Shown here in pieces: positions 8,567-18,799 of a stretch of DNA of 49,953 nt. Within the stretch, counting starts at the first letter, position 1. Every line of letters begins with the position of its first letter. The position numbers were made by a program, and so were the translations under genes. The stretch is taken from NCBI RefSeq assembly GCF_011516935.1, contig NZ_WOTF01000017.1, positions 1-49,953 on the forward strand. Reading direction: 5' to 3'. The notes below the pieces were generated by a model that worked only from the letters and a program-made list of their open reading frames with translations, searched no databases and had not been told where the DNA came from. The stretch comes from Acetobacter farinalis. Its GTDB lineage: Bacteria > Pseudomonadota > Alphaproteobacteria > Acetobacterales > Acetobacteraceae.

Positions 8567-11500
8567 ATGACAACTTACTCTATCAGTTCCGGTAATTCTC
8601 CATTTTCTGCAAATCTCGCCAGTGGAGATATCGCCTATGTAAGCTCGGGCGGAACCGTGAGCGGCGGCAGTATCAGCTCATTTTCCGATATGTATGTTTA
8701 CTCTGGCGGCACAACCAGTGATGTCTCGATATCCGGGGGAGTCCAATACCTGTATCAGGGAGCCAGTGCTGTTTCTGAAACAGTGGGGCCCGACTCTAAT
8801 AACTATAATGCTGGCTCCGTGTTTGTGTCCGGTGGCGTCATTGCATCCTCAACGATAGACGGCGGAGGGATCGGCGTCACCGATGGTGGGATCGCCAATG
8901 CAACGACCGTCAATGCCGGCAACTTGACTATCGAGAATGGAATTGCCTCGGCCACCACTCTCAATGGCGGCCAAATGAACCTCTATAGCGGACAGATACA
9001 GGAAACACTTATCAATTCCGGAGCTCATCTTTTTGTCAGCGGTGGGGAAGCGACTTCCACTACAGTAGACGCACGTGGTGTGTTTACTATCTGGAGTAGT
9101 GGCAGCATTGCCTCCGCTACGACCCTGCTGGGTTCGGACGCAGCCATGGCGGTCGTATATAGCGCCACAGCTCTTGATACTGAGGTTGGCAGCGGGGCGG
9201 TCATGGCGATCGGATATGGCGCCACAGCTCTTGACACCGGGGTTAGCAGCGGAGGCTCTGTTTCAGCTCTTTCCGGCATACTGGCTGGCACAACAACCAT
9301 TGCTCAGGGTGGGACTGTCAGCGGACTTAACAGCACAGCTTCAAACCTGATACTCTCCGGCACCGTAAATAATGCTGGTACCGTTATTGATGGCACACTG
9401 GTGTCCGGTGCCACCCTGTCTGTGACCAGCGGCGGGGTGACCAGCAATGTTGTGGTCTCTGGCGGGTTGGAAATCCTGTATCAGGGCGGCAGTGCGGTGT
9501 CCGGCACGGTGTTCGGAGCTGGCACCGCTCTGGGAACCCTCTTGGTTTCCGGAGGAAGTGCCTCCGCCACCACGCTTGGCAACGGTGGCTCTATGGACCT
9601 CCTGGATGGTGGGCAGGCGCAGGCAACAGTTGTCAATAGCAGTGGTACGCTTCTGGTCGATGGTACAGGTCTGGCGACCTCCACCACAGTGACAAGCGGT
9701 GGCCAAATGGCTATCTATGACACCGGGATTGCCTCCAGCACGACCCTGCAGGGCACCTCCGCTGGCATGGGGGTGTCGTATGGCGGTACAGCCATTGATA
9801 CCGTGGTTGGCAGCGGGGCCTTTGTCGTGGCGGTGTCTGGCGGCACGGCCATCAATACCCAGGTTGACAGCGGGGCCTCTGTTACAGCTCTTTCCGGAAC
9901 ACTGGCGGGCACGACGACCATTGCTCAGGGTGCAACTGTCAGCGGGTTTAACAGCGTAGCTTCAAACCTGACACTCTCCGGCACCGTGAACAATGCGGGC
10001 ACAATTTCTAATGGTACACTGGTGTCCGGTGCCACCCTGTCTGTGACCAGCGGCGGGGTAACCAGCAATGTTGTGATCTCCGGCGGGCAGGAAACCCTGT
10101 ATCAGGGCGGCACTGCGGTGTCCGGCACGGTGAACAGTGGCGGCAATTTTCAGGTTTCGGGCGGGAGTGCCTCTGCCACCACAGTCGGCAATGGCGGCAA
10201 GATGGTCGTCAACACTGGTGGACAGGCGCAGGCAACGCTCATCAGTGCCGGAAGCTTGCTCCGGGTCCAGAGTGCAGGTGTGGCAACTTCCACCACAGTA
10301 CTCTCCAACGGTAATCTCTATATCTATGACACCGGCATTGCCTCCGCTACCACCCTGCAAGGCTCGGGTGCTGGCATAGGCCTTTTTGATGGCGGCACGG
10401 CCATTGATACGGAAATTGGCAATGGTGCCTCCGTCGTGGTTCTTTCCGGAACACTGGCGGGCACCACAACTGTTGATCAGGGCGGGTTTGTCAGCGGGTA
10501 TGAGGACCTGACACTCTCCGGCACCGTGAACAATGCTGGCACCATTGCCAGTGGCACACTGGCCTCTGGCGCCACACTGGCTGTGTCCAGCGGCGGGGTG
10601 ACCAGCAATATTCTGATCACCAACAATGCGATAGAAGTCCTGTATCAGGGTGGCAGCGCGGTGTCCGCCACCGTGTCCGGAAGTGGCACCGCTCTGGGGT
10701 CCCTCATAGTTTCCGGGGGAGGTGCCTCCGCCATCACGCTTGACAGCGCCAGCTATATGACCGTCCAGAATAGTGGACAGGCGCAGGCAACATCTGTCAG
10801 CAGCGGTGGTACGCTTCTGGTCCAGAGTGCAAGTGTGGCGACCTCCACCACAGTGACAAGCGGTGGCCAACTGGCTGTCTATTACACCGGCATTGCCTCC
10901 GCCACGACCCTGCAGGGCACCTCTGCTACCATGCTGGTAGTATCGGGCGGCACAGGCATTGATACCGGAGTGGGCAGCGGGGCCTCTGTTATAGCTCTTT
11001 CCGGAACACTGGCGGGCACGACGACCATTGCTCAGGGTGCAACTGTCAGCGGGTATGGCAGCGCGGCTTCGAACCTGACGCTCTCCGGCACTGTGAACAA
11101 TGCGGGCACCATTTCCAATGGTACGCTGACCTCTGGTGCCATACTGGTTGTGTCCAGCGGCGGAGGAACCAGCAATGTTGTGGTCACCGGTGGGCTGGAA
11201 ATCCTGTATCAGGGCGGCAGCGCGGTGTCCGGCACTGTGTTCGGAAGTGGCAGCGCTATGGGGGGGATCGCAATTTCCGGGGGAAGTGCCTCCGCCACCA
11301 CGCTTGCCAGCGGTGGCTATCTGACCGTCGAGGATGGCGGACAGACGCAGGCCACATCTGTCAGCAGCAGTGGTACGCTTCTGGTCCAGAGTACAGGTGT
11401 AGCGACCTCCACCACCGTGACAAGCGGTGGCACACTGGTTGCCATGTACACCGGCATTGCCTCCGGCACGACCCTGCAGGGCAGCTCCGCTCGCCTGGGA

Positions 11501-13252
11501 GTGCAGTATGGCGGCACAGCCATTGATACCGTGGTTGGCAGCGGAGCCTCTGTTATAGCTGTTTCCGGCACACTGGCTGGCACCACAACGGTTGATCAGG
11601 GTGCGACTGTCAGCGGGTATGGCAGTTCGGCTTCGATCCTGACGCTCTCCGGCACCGTGAACGATGCCGGCACCCTGACCAACGGCACACTGGCATCTGG
11701 TGCCACGCTGGCTGTTTCCAGCGGCGGGACTGTCAACGCCCTTTGGGTGACTTCTGGCGGGACAGCGCATATTGACTCCGGCGCAACGCTTGTGAGTGAC
11801 ATTTATGTCAGTTCAGGTGGTGTGCTGGCACTTTCCAGCGGTGTCGTCATGTCCGGCGCAACCGTGCATCTTGCGCAAAACGGGCAGGCCACGCTTTCCG
11901 CCGATGCGGGCGGCACGGTCATTCTGGACGGCAGCGCCAATACCGGCCTGACCATTTCCGGTCTTTCCTCCGGTGGCGTGCTGACAACTGTCATCAGCGG
12001 GTTTGATGGCACAGCGGCCGGAAACTCTGACGGGATCGAAATCAGTGGTCTGACCGCCGCTGACGTGACATCCGTCAGCTACGCCCCGACAGATTCAGAC
12101 CATGTCACGCTGAGCCTGACAAATGGCAACAGCATCACGCTCACGATCGCTGGTGTGAAAAACCATGGCTTTACTTTGGAGACTGCCCCTGATGGTTCTC
12201 TTGTTTACGAAGTCTGCTTCCTCACAGACACCATGATCCGGACCCCGGTCGGGGATGTTGCCGTGCAGGATCTGCGCGTGGGGGATGATGTCATCACTTG
12301 CACACAGGATGGCGCTTCGGCGGCGCGGAAACTGATCTGGACCGGAAAAGCCCATGCAACCGTACGCGTAGGCCTGCCTGCCGATGAAGCAGGATACCCT
12401 GTGCGAGTTCTGAAAGACGCCATTGCCAAGGGTGTACCCTACAAGGATCTGCTGATTACGTCAGAACATTGCCTGTTTTTTGATGGTATGTTCATTCCTG
12501 TGCGGATGCTGGTTAACGGGCGGTCTGTTTTCTATGATACATCCCTCACCTCCTATGATTACTATCATATCGAGACTGAAGAACAGTCCGTGATTATTGC
12601 GGACGGGATGATGACAGAAAGCTACCTTGATACAGGAAACCGTTATGCGTTCCGGCAGGAAGGGAAATTCGCATCCATCGCCCATCCGGCAAAAAGCTGG
12701 GAAGCCGATGCGGCCTACCCGCTCACAGTGGCGCGGGATCGTGTTGAGCCTGTCTATCGTGCTCTGGAGGAACGGGCTTCTCTTGTAGCTCCTGATGTAC
12801 TTCGTGCTACCAAGGTCTTTTCGGAAAATCTGGACTTCCATCTTGTCACGGAAAAAGGTCAGATTATTCGGCCGGCCCGGAGTGCGGGGAACACCATGTC
12901 CTTCATGCTGCCTGCCAGCGTGAACACTGTGCGGCTTGTTTCACGCACAAGCCGACCGAGCGACATTATCGGGCCGTTCCTTGACGACCGCCGCACACTC
13001 GGCGTTCTGGTCGGCAAAATTTCTCTTCTTGACGGAAACACGACACGCAACATCACGACACATCTGGAAAATGCAGATCTGCTCGGATGGCACACGCAGG
13101 AGAGCAACCCCGCCCGCTGGACAAACGGGCATGCCCTTCTGCCTTTGGGGGAGCGTGAACCGCGTGGCTTTGGGATGCTGTCCATAGATATCCTGGCAGG
13201 CGGGCCTTACGCTGTTTCAGACAACAGCGCTCTGGAAGTCCAGACCGCCTGA
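8567..13252 (+). CDS. Giant AIDA-type repeat protein with C-terminal Hint domain (1561 aa)
   Basis: Paralogue of the gene at 2360 with a much longer repeat region. Residues 1 to about 1120 are strand-loop-strand repeats arranged in larger modules: LSGTVN recurs at 9353, 9974, 10514, 11081 and 11645, so four modules of 180-207 residues lie in register. The Hint domain begins at Cys1217 and block B is T1298-S-E-H1301, the same 81-residue spacing as in the paralogue. From 11645 to 12215 it aligns with 3152-3722 without any indel, and long stretches are identical. No signal peptide, transmembrane segment or beta-barrel is seen. The leader TTCCACATTATGAGGC before the ATG resembles that of the paralogue and holds the likely ribosome binding site. 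It lies within the 6-kb segment bounded by the aspD repeats. Ser/Thr and Gly richness fits a heptosylated extracellular fibre, but that role is inferred. Confidence 0.88.
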   Translation: MTTYSISSGNSPFSANLASGDIAYVSSGGTVSGGSISSFSDMYVYSGGTTSDVSISGGVQYLYQGASAVSETVGPDSNNYNAGSVFVSGGVIASSTIDGGGIGVTDGGIANATTVNAGNLTIENGIASATTLNGGQMNLYSGQIQETLINSGAHLFVSGGEATSTTVDARGVFTIWSSGSIASATTLLGSDAAMAVVYSATALDTEVGSGAVMAIGYGATALDTGVSSGGSVSALSGILAGTTTIAQGGTVSGLNSTASNLILSGTVNNAGTVIDGTLVSGATLSVTSGGVTSNVVVSGGLEILYQGGSAVSGTVFGAGTALGTLLVSGGSASATTLGNGGSMDLLDGGQAQATVVNSSGTLLVDGTGLATSTTVTSGGQMAIYDTGIASSTTLQGTSAGMGVSYGGTAIDTVVGSGAFVVAVSGGTAINTQVDSGASVTALSGTLAGTTTIAQGATVSGFNSVASNLTLSGTVNNAGTISNGTLVSGATLSVTSGGVTSNVVISGGQETLYQGGTAVSGTVNSGGNFQVSGGSASATTVGNGGKMVVNTGGQAQATLISAGSLLRVQSAGVATSTTVLSNGNLYIYDTGIASATTLQGSGAGIGLFDGGTAIDTEIGNGASVVVLSGTLAGTTTVDQGGFVSGYEDLTLSGTVNNAGTIASGTLASGATLAVSSGGVTSNILITNNAIEVLYQGGSAVSATVSGSGTALGSLIVSGGGASAITLDSASYMTVQNSGQAQATSVSSGGTLLVQSASVATSTTVTSGGQLAVYYTGIASATTLQGTSATMLVVSGGTGIDTGVGSGASVIALSGTLAGTTTIAQGATVSGYGSAASNLTLSGTVNNAGTISNGTLTSGAILVVSSGGGTSNVVVTGGLEILYQGGSAVSGTVFGSGSAMGGIAISGGSASATTLASGGYLTVEDGGQTQATSVSSSGTLLVQSTGVATSTTVTSGGTLVAMYTGIASGTTLQGSSARLGVQYGGTAIDTVVGSGASVIAVSGTLAGTTTVDQGATVSGYGSSASILTLSGTVNDAGTLTNGTLASGATLAVSSGGTVNALWVTSGGTAHIDSGATLVSDIYVSSGGVLALSSGVVMSGATVHLAQNGQATLSADAGGTVILDGSANTGLTISGLSSGGVLTTVISGFDGTAAGNSDGIEISGLTAADVTSVSYAPTDSDHVTLSLTNGNSITLTIAGVKNHGFTLETAPDGSLVYEVCFLTDTMIRTPVGDVAVQDLRVGDDVITCTQDGASAARKLIWTGKAHATVRVGLPADEAGYPVRVLKDAIAKGVPYKDLLITSEHCLFFDGMFIPVRMLVNGRSVFYDTSLTSYDYYHIETEEQSVIIADGMMTESYLDTGNRYAFRQEGKFASIAHPAKSWEADAAYPLTVARDRVEPVYRALEERASLVAPDVLRATKVFSENLDFHLVTEKGQIIRPARSAGNTMSFMLPASVNTVRLVSRTSRPSDIIGPFLDDRRTLGVLVGKISLLDGNTTRNITTHLENADLLGWHTQESNPARWTNGHALLPLGEREPRGFGMLSIDILAGGPYAVSDNSALEVQTA
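9353..11650 (+). repeat. Four large in-frame tandem modules inside the giant gene
   Basis: Units of 621, 540, 567 and 564 bp, all multiples of three, start at the LSGTVN codons at 9353, 9974, 10514 and 11081; the next LSGTV is at 11645. Each unit carries the landmarks LSGTVN, SGGVTSN, LYQGG, QAQAT, VATSTTV, TTLQG and LAGTTT, in that order. The unit is absent as a tandem array from the 794-aa paralogue. Confidence 0.85.
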
Positions 13253-13258
13253 GCCAGA

Positions 13259-13295
13259 CAAAAAAGGCACACCCGCGCCATCTCATGGGTGTGCC
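13259..13295 (-). terminator. Terminator for aspD (- strand), possibly bidirectional
   Basis: GGCACACCC (13266-13274) and GGGTGTGCC (13287-13295) form a perfect 9-bp stem with a 12-nt loop. On the - strand it runs into T6, fitting the end of the aspD transcript. It also lies 13 nt after the + strand Hint gene and may serve both. Confidence 0.7.
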
Positions 13296-13308
13296 GACAA
13301 TGTGAAAG

Positions 13309-13337
13309 CCTGCGGGACATACGATCCGTCCCGCAGG
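13309..13337. repeat. Perfect 10-bp inverted repeat between convergent genes
   Basis: CCTGCGGGAC (13309-13318) and GTCCCGCAGG (13328-13337) with a 9-nt loop. This second stable hairpin lies between the giant gene and aspD and may support termination from either side. Confidence 0.6.
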
Positions 13338-13360
13338 TTCGCAAGTATCAATGAATTACA

Positions 13361-15118
<1,758 letters not shown>

Positions 15119-15210
15119 TCAGCGTTTTCTGTTGAGCATGCTCTCTGAGGCACACTGCCCCCAAAGCTGCAGGACAACGCTCTTGGGCTGACAGGCCCTC
15201 AAGAAGGCAG

Positions 15211-16433
15211 TTACAGCCTGTCCTTCTTTCCGAGTGGAGTGGAAAGCCGGGTGGCTACAGCCAGAAGGACGGCGGTAATGGGGGTGGCAAAAATAAAGCC
15301 CCACATGCCCAGAAACGCTCCGAAAATGGTCTGGGAGAGAATGGTCAGGGCTGGAGGCATGCTCACCGCGCGCTTCTGAATAAAGGGCGACATGACATAA
15401 CCTTCAAAGGCCTGAATGACGGTATACAGACCCAGCACCATCAGGGCTTCCTGCGTGCTAACGGACAGGCCGATCAGCAAGGCCGGAATGGCCCCCACGA
15501 ACGCTCCAAGATACGGGATGAAATTGGCAGTGCCCGCCACCAGCCCCAGCGGAAGTGCCAGAGGCATGCCGATGGCCCACAGCCCGAGCCATGTGAGCAC
15601 GCCCACCACTGTCATATCCAGCATCTGCCCGGCCACCCAGGCAGAGAGAGAGTATGACCGATTGTGAGCAGCAGGGTGCGGGCCAGCGGACGATGCGCCT
15701 GAGGCACCAGCCGCAGAATTCCGTTGGCATACAGGCGTGGGGAAAGCGCGAAATACACTCCGGCAATCACGATCACAATCAGCGTGCCAACAGACCCGAA
15801 GGTAGAGGTGAGCACGTTTGTCATGGACCCGGTGAAATCCGGTCCTGCGGCGTGCTCTCTCGTGCCGGGCTGGTTGCCACCCAGAGAGGGGGGCACATGG
15901 TCCAGAATCATACGCCCGAACACGTTATCATCCAGCCGGTCATGCACTGCGATGGTCTGGGAAACCAGAGCGGTGCGCAGATGTGCGGCCTGCACCACAA
16001 TCTGTGGCCCGAACACATGAACCAGCCCGCTGATGGCTGCCGCCAGCGCCAGAACCAGCACCAGCACCGAAAGCCATTCCGGCAGGCACAGCAGATGCGT
16101 GATCCACCGTGCGGCACCATGCAGCACCACGGCCACGAGAGCGGAGGCACAGACCACCATCAGAACAGCACCACCGGTACTGACAAGAAGTGTGAGCACG
16201 CCCAGCACCACCACAATCACCGCCAGCCGGTAAAATCGCGCCAGCGTGCGCTCCAGCGCCTGCACGGTGGCCAATGAGGCTTGAGAAGAAAGAGGCAGGA
16301 AAGGCACCGGGGAGGCTTCTGAGGGGGGAACCTCGGGGGTGTTCCCCTCGAAAATATCTGTCTCGAAGGCGGCAGCCTCAGAGGTGGTCTCAGGGATTAC
16401 CTTACTGGTATCTGTAAGAGGGGACCGCTCCAT
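15211..16433 (-). pseudogene. AI-2E family (PerM-like) transporter, frameshifted in a CT repeat
   Basis: Two overlapping - strand frames together make one AI-2E family permease. The N-terminal part (16433 down to about 15650) has an acidic, Pro-rich cytoplasmic start and several hydrophobic helices and ends in LLLTIGHTLS. It then runs into a stop. The C-terminal part resumes in another frame as AWVAGQMLDMTVVGVLTWLG and continues through NFIPYLGAFVGAIPALL, the family's most conserved region, to 15211. The break lies in (AG)5 at 15643-15652, (CT)5 on the coding strand; four units would restore one frame of about 400 residues. The family includes exporters of unclear substrate; autoinducer-2 transport is not established for most members. 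It may be dead, phase-variable by slippage, or a sequencing error. Confidence 0.85.
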
Positions 16434-16731
16434 GCTCCCTGCGCCTCCTGCTGCCTGTTCCAGAGCCGTGGGGTGAGATCATGCAGCGTTGCGTTACCCC
16501 GCAATGCTTTTATATGCGGGCTTCGAGTGGCGTGAGTGTCACACATGCGAGATGAAATGAGGTCTGGCTTTCACTGCATGGCAGATACAGGCATAACGGG
16601 CTTAGTGAGCCAAAAAGACTGCTATACAGGGACTGTCCTGTTATACTCAGGGGAGGAAGACGGGAGCGGCCTGCACCCTGCCTGCTATCTTTTCTCTGGA
16701 ACTCTCCCCCGCTCTTTGAGGTCTGTGGCTT
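16434..16731. promoter_or_regulatory. Divergent intergenic region, transporter / tetR
   Basis: 298 bases between two divergent genes, expected to hold both promoters and a TetR operator. I found no clear dyad of the TetR type and no reliable -35/-10 pair. GAGG, 11 nt before the ATG at 16732, is the likely ribosome binding site. Confidence 0.35.
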
Positions 16732-17436
16732 ATGACGAAACCCGATGCTGCCAACCCGATGGATATGGCGCACCCCTGCCTGCTCGGGAAAAAGCGTCGG
16801 TGCGGGCGGCCCACCCCTTCAGGTGCCGAACAGCTTGACCAGCATCTGCTTGAAGTGGCGGCAAGCCTGTTTGTCGAGCACGGCTATGCGGGAACCTCCA
16901 TTGACCAGATCGCGCGTAAGGCCTCAGCCAGCAAGCAGACGCTCTATCGGCGCTATCCCTCCAAGGAAGCCCTGTTCGCGGCTGTGATCACCAACCTCTC
17001 AGCCTCCCTGCTGCGCACCATGGCAGAAACACCGCTGAAAGACCCCCTGAAAGAGATGGAGCATGTCAGCCGCCTGATGCTGGACTTTATCGTGCGGCCC
17101 GATGCGCTGGGAACCTACCGGATCCTGATTGCCGATGGTTATCGCTACCCCGGTCTGATGACGCATGCGATTGAGAATATCAACACGCCGTTTCACGCCA
17201 ATTTCCTGCGCCTTCTGGAAGCCGCAGAAAAGGCCGGGCAAATTGAACCCGGGCACGCCAACCCTACCACAGTCTGCCTCTGGACGGGCCTGCTGACAGG
17301 CTGGCCCATGAAGCAGAGCCTGTTTGGTCTCACCCCCCTGAAAGACAAAACTGAACGGGAAGCGTTTTTTGAACGCGCCTGGACCTTGTTCCTGCGCGGT
17401 GTGGGCGCGGACACAGGGGCTTCCCAGAAACGGTGA
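16732..17436 (+). CDS. TetR/AcrR-family transcriptional regulator
   Basis: Protein of 234 aa with a Lys/Arg-rich N-terminus (KKRRCGRPTPSG) and a TetR helix-turn-helix at about residues 37-85: AASLFVEHGYAGTSIDQIA then ASKQTLYRRYPSKEALF, a near-consensus match. The C-terminal helical domain would bind a ligand and form dimers and has no family-specific match I can name. It is divergent from the broken AI-2E family transporter, whose expression it may control as TetR repressors often do for a neighbouring efflux gene (inference). A later start at Met10 or Met12 cannot be excluded. The ligand is unknown. Confidence 0.9.
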   Translation: MTKPDAANPMDMAHPCLLGKKRRCGRPTPSGAEQLDQHLLEVAASLFVEHGYAGTSIDQIARKASASKQTLYRRYPSKEALFAAVITNLSASLLRTMAETPLKDPLKEMEHVSRLMLDFIVRPDALGTYRILIADGYRYPGLMTHAIENINTPFHANFLRLLEAAEKAGQIEPGHANPTTVCLWTGLLTGWPMKQSLFGLTPLKDKTEREAFFERAWTLFLRGVGADTGASQKR

Positions 17437-17535
17437 CGCGGAACGGTATAGGGAGCAGGCAAGCAGGCCGCCACAATACCCCTGCACGGGATAAACGGAC
17501 TGCGTGACCAGAGAAAACCCGGCGCCAGAGACAGG

Positions 17536-17955
17536 CTAACTTGAGGTTACATACCCGAAGTGCTGTTCCAGCAGTGCGACGTTCCGCAAATTGGCCTTGA
17601 AGGCGGCATCAAACAGATCTCCCGCCACCGGGACAGTATCCACCAGCGTTTCCAGCAGCACATTACCCATCATACGGGCCAGCAGGGATGCGGGCGCTTT
17701 CAGACGCCAAGCCTCCCATACGATATAAAGGGAGACAAGGCCCATCACGACAGGTCCCCCTACCGGCAGCAAGCCCACGAGGGCATCCACCCCTACCCGA
17801 AAACGTGTGCCAGGCAGGCGGAAGGCGGCATCCAGAACCCATGCCAGCCGTCTGATGCGGCGGAGGCGCTGCGCGACATCCTCCGCAGGGCGGGAAGAAC
17901 CATTTGCGGGGTGGAACTGAAGCCCGGGCCGGGCAAAGGTGCGGGACACTGTCAT
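17536..17955 (-). CDS. DUF4112 domain protein
   Basis: Protein of 139 aa matching the DUF4112 family: RIRRLAWVLDAAFRLPGTRFRVGVDALVGLLP, then a glycine-rich hydrophobic segment and TLVDTVPVAGDLFDAAFKANLRN. One or two membrane-associated helices are likely. The function of the family is unknown. The open frame extends upstream to 18096 but overlaps msrB and has no family similarity there, so the ATG at 17955 (MTVSRTF, with GAAGGG just ahead) is chosen. The short gap to msrB (32 nt, same strand) suggests co-transcription. Confidence 0.8.
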   Translation of the reverse strand: MTVSRTFARPGLQFHPANGSSRPAEDVAQRLRRIRRLAWVLDAAFRLPGTRFRVGVDALVGLLPVGGPVVMGLVSLYIVWEAWRLKAPASLLARMMGNVLLETLVDTVPVAGDLFDAAFKANLRNVALLEQHFGYVTSS

Positions 17956-17987
17956 ACCCTTCGAGATGGGAGAGTGCGAAGGTGGTT

Positions 17988-18380
17988 TCAAGATGGCCTG
18001 AAATCCAGCGCCAGCCCGTTCATGCAATAACGCAGGCCGGTTGGCCGGGGACCATCCGGGAACACATGGCCCAGATGCCCCTTGCAGGCGGCGCAATGCA
18101 CTTCCGTGCGCACCATGCCGTGCCGGCTGTCCTGTGTGGTTTCCACCGCTCCGGGTAGGGCATCATAAAAAGATGGCCAACCACTGCCGCTTTCATATTT
18201 GGTCCCGGACTCAAACAAGGGGTGTCCACAGCCTGCGCAATGGTACAGGCCGGAGCGCTTTTCATGGTTGAGAGGGCTGGATCCGGGATATTCCGTACCG
18301 TGTTCCCGCAGGATATGCTCCTGCTCGGGCGTGAGGGGAGCACGCGGGCCGCACCCGGTGGGGGAGCAGGACTGGGTCAT
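17988..18380 (-). CDS. msrB: Peptide-methionine (R)-S-oxide reductase
   Basis: MsrB of 130 aa that reduces methionine-R-sulfoxide in proteins, with electrons from thioredoxin. The fold's landmarks are present: [22 protein letters not shown], two CxxC pairs that bind the structural zinc (CAGC and CAAC), the GSGWPSF motif, GHVFPDGP and the catalytic Cys in RYCMNG. The length fits a stand-alone MsrB; there is no MsrA domain. An extra N-terminal segment is Cys-containing ([10 protein letters not shown]), which is unusual but short. It shares its strand with the DUF4112 gene downstream. The role fits oxidative stress in a strictly aerobic bacterium. Confidence 0.95.
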   Translation of the reverse strand: MTQSCSPTGCGPRAPLTPEQEHILREHGTEYPGSSPLNHEKRSGLYHCAGCGHPLFESGTKYESGSGWPSFYDALPGAVETTQDSRHGMVRTEVHCAACKGHLGHVFPDGPRPTGLRYCMNGLALDFRPS

Positions 18381-18799
18381 GAGAAGGTTCCTTCATACAC
18401 AGGGCACATCGGATTTTTGCCATGTTACACATAAACAGGCGCGCCCAGTAGAGCGTATCATTGCAGCATAGCCCCCAGCATACGGCGAAACCTGCCGGAC
18501 AGGGCACCTGAAGGGATAGCCTGGAGAACATGTATCAGAACAAGACTTATTTGAATAAGGCGTCTTTGAAGGCTCGTGGCAGGAAACGATGTGCCAGAAA
18601 ATTGTGCCAGAAAATAATGACGGGGAAAGACCATTGGACAGACGTTGTCGGACCATACCATCATGACAAGAGCCATTCCGCAAAAATCCAGTGCACCACG
18701 CCATCCTGACAGACGTAGAACGCAACGGTGACATGCGCCCTCCATGTCCTCTGGATGCAGTACCTTGCATCTCTCCCGCACGCAAGGCACTGTTCCGCC
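18381..18799. other. Divergent intergenic region, msrB / photolyase
   Basis: About 420 bases between divergent genes; both promoters must lie here. A 12-base unit GTGCCAGAAAAT occurs twice in tandem with one base between (18591-18602 and 18604-18615). Open frames on the - strand have no family resemblance. No terminator-like hairpin was seen. Confidence 0.4.

Noticed and set aside
9962..11770. 602-codon open frame on the - strand inside the giant repeat gene
   Set aside because: It mirrors the repeat structure of the + strand gene; codon bias of the GC-rich repeats keeps the opposite frame open.
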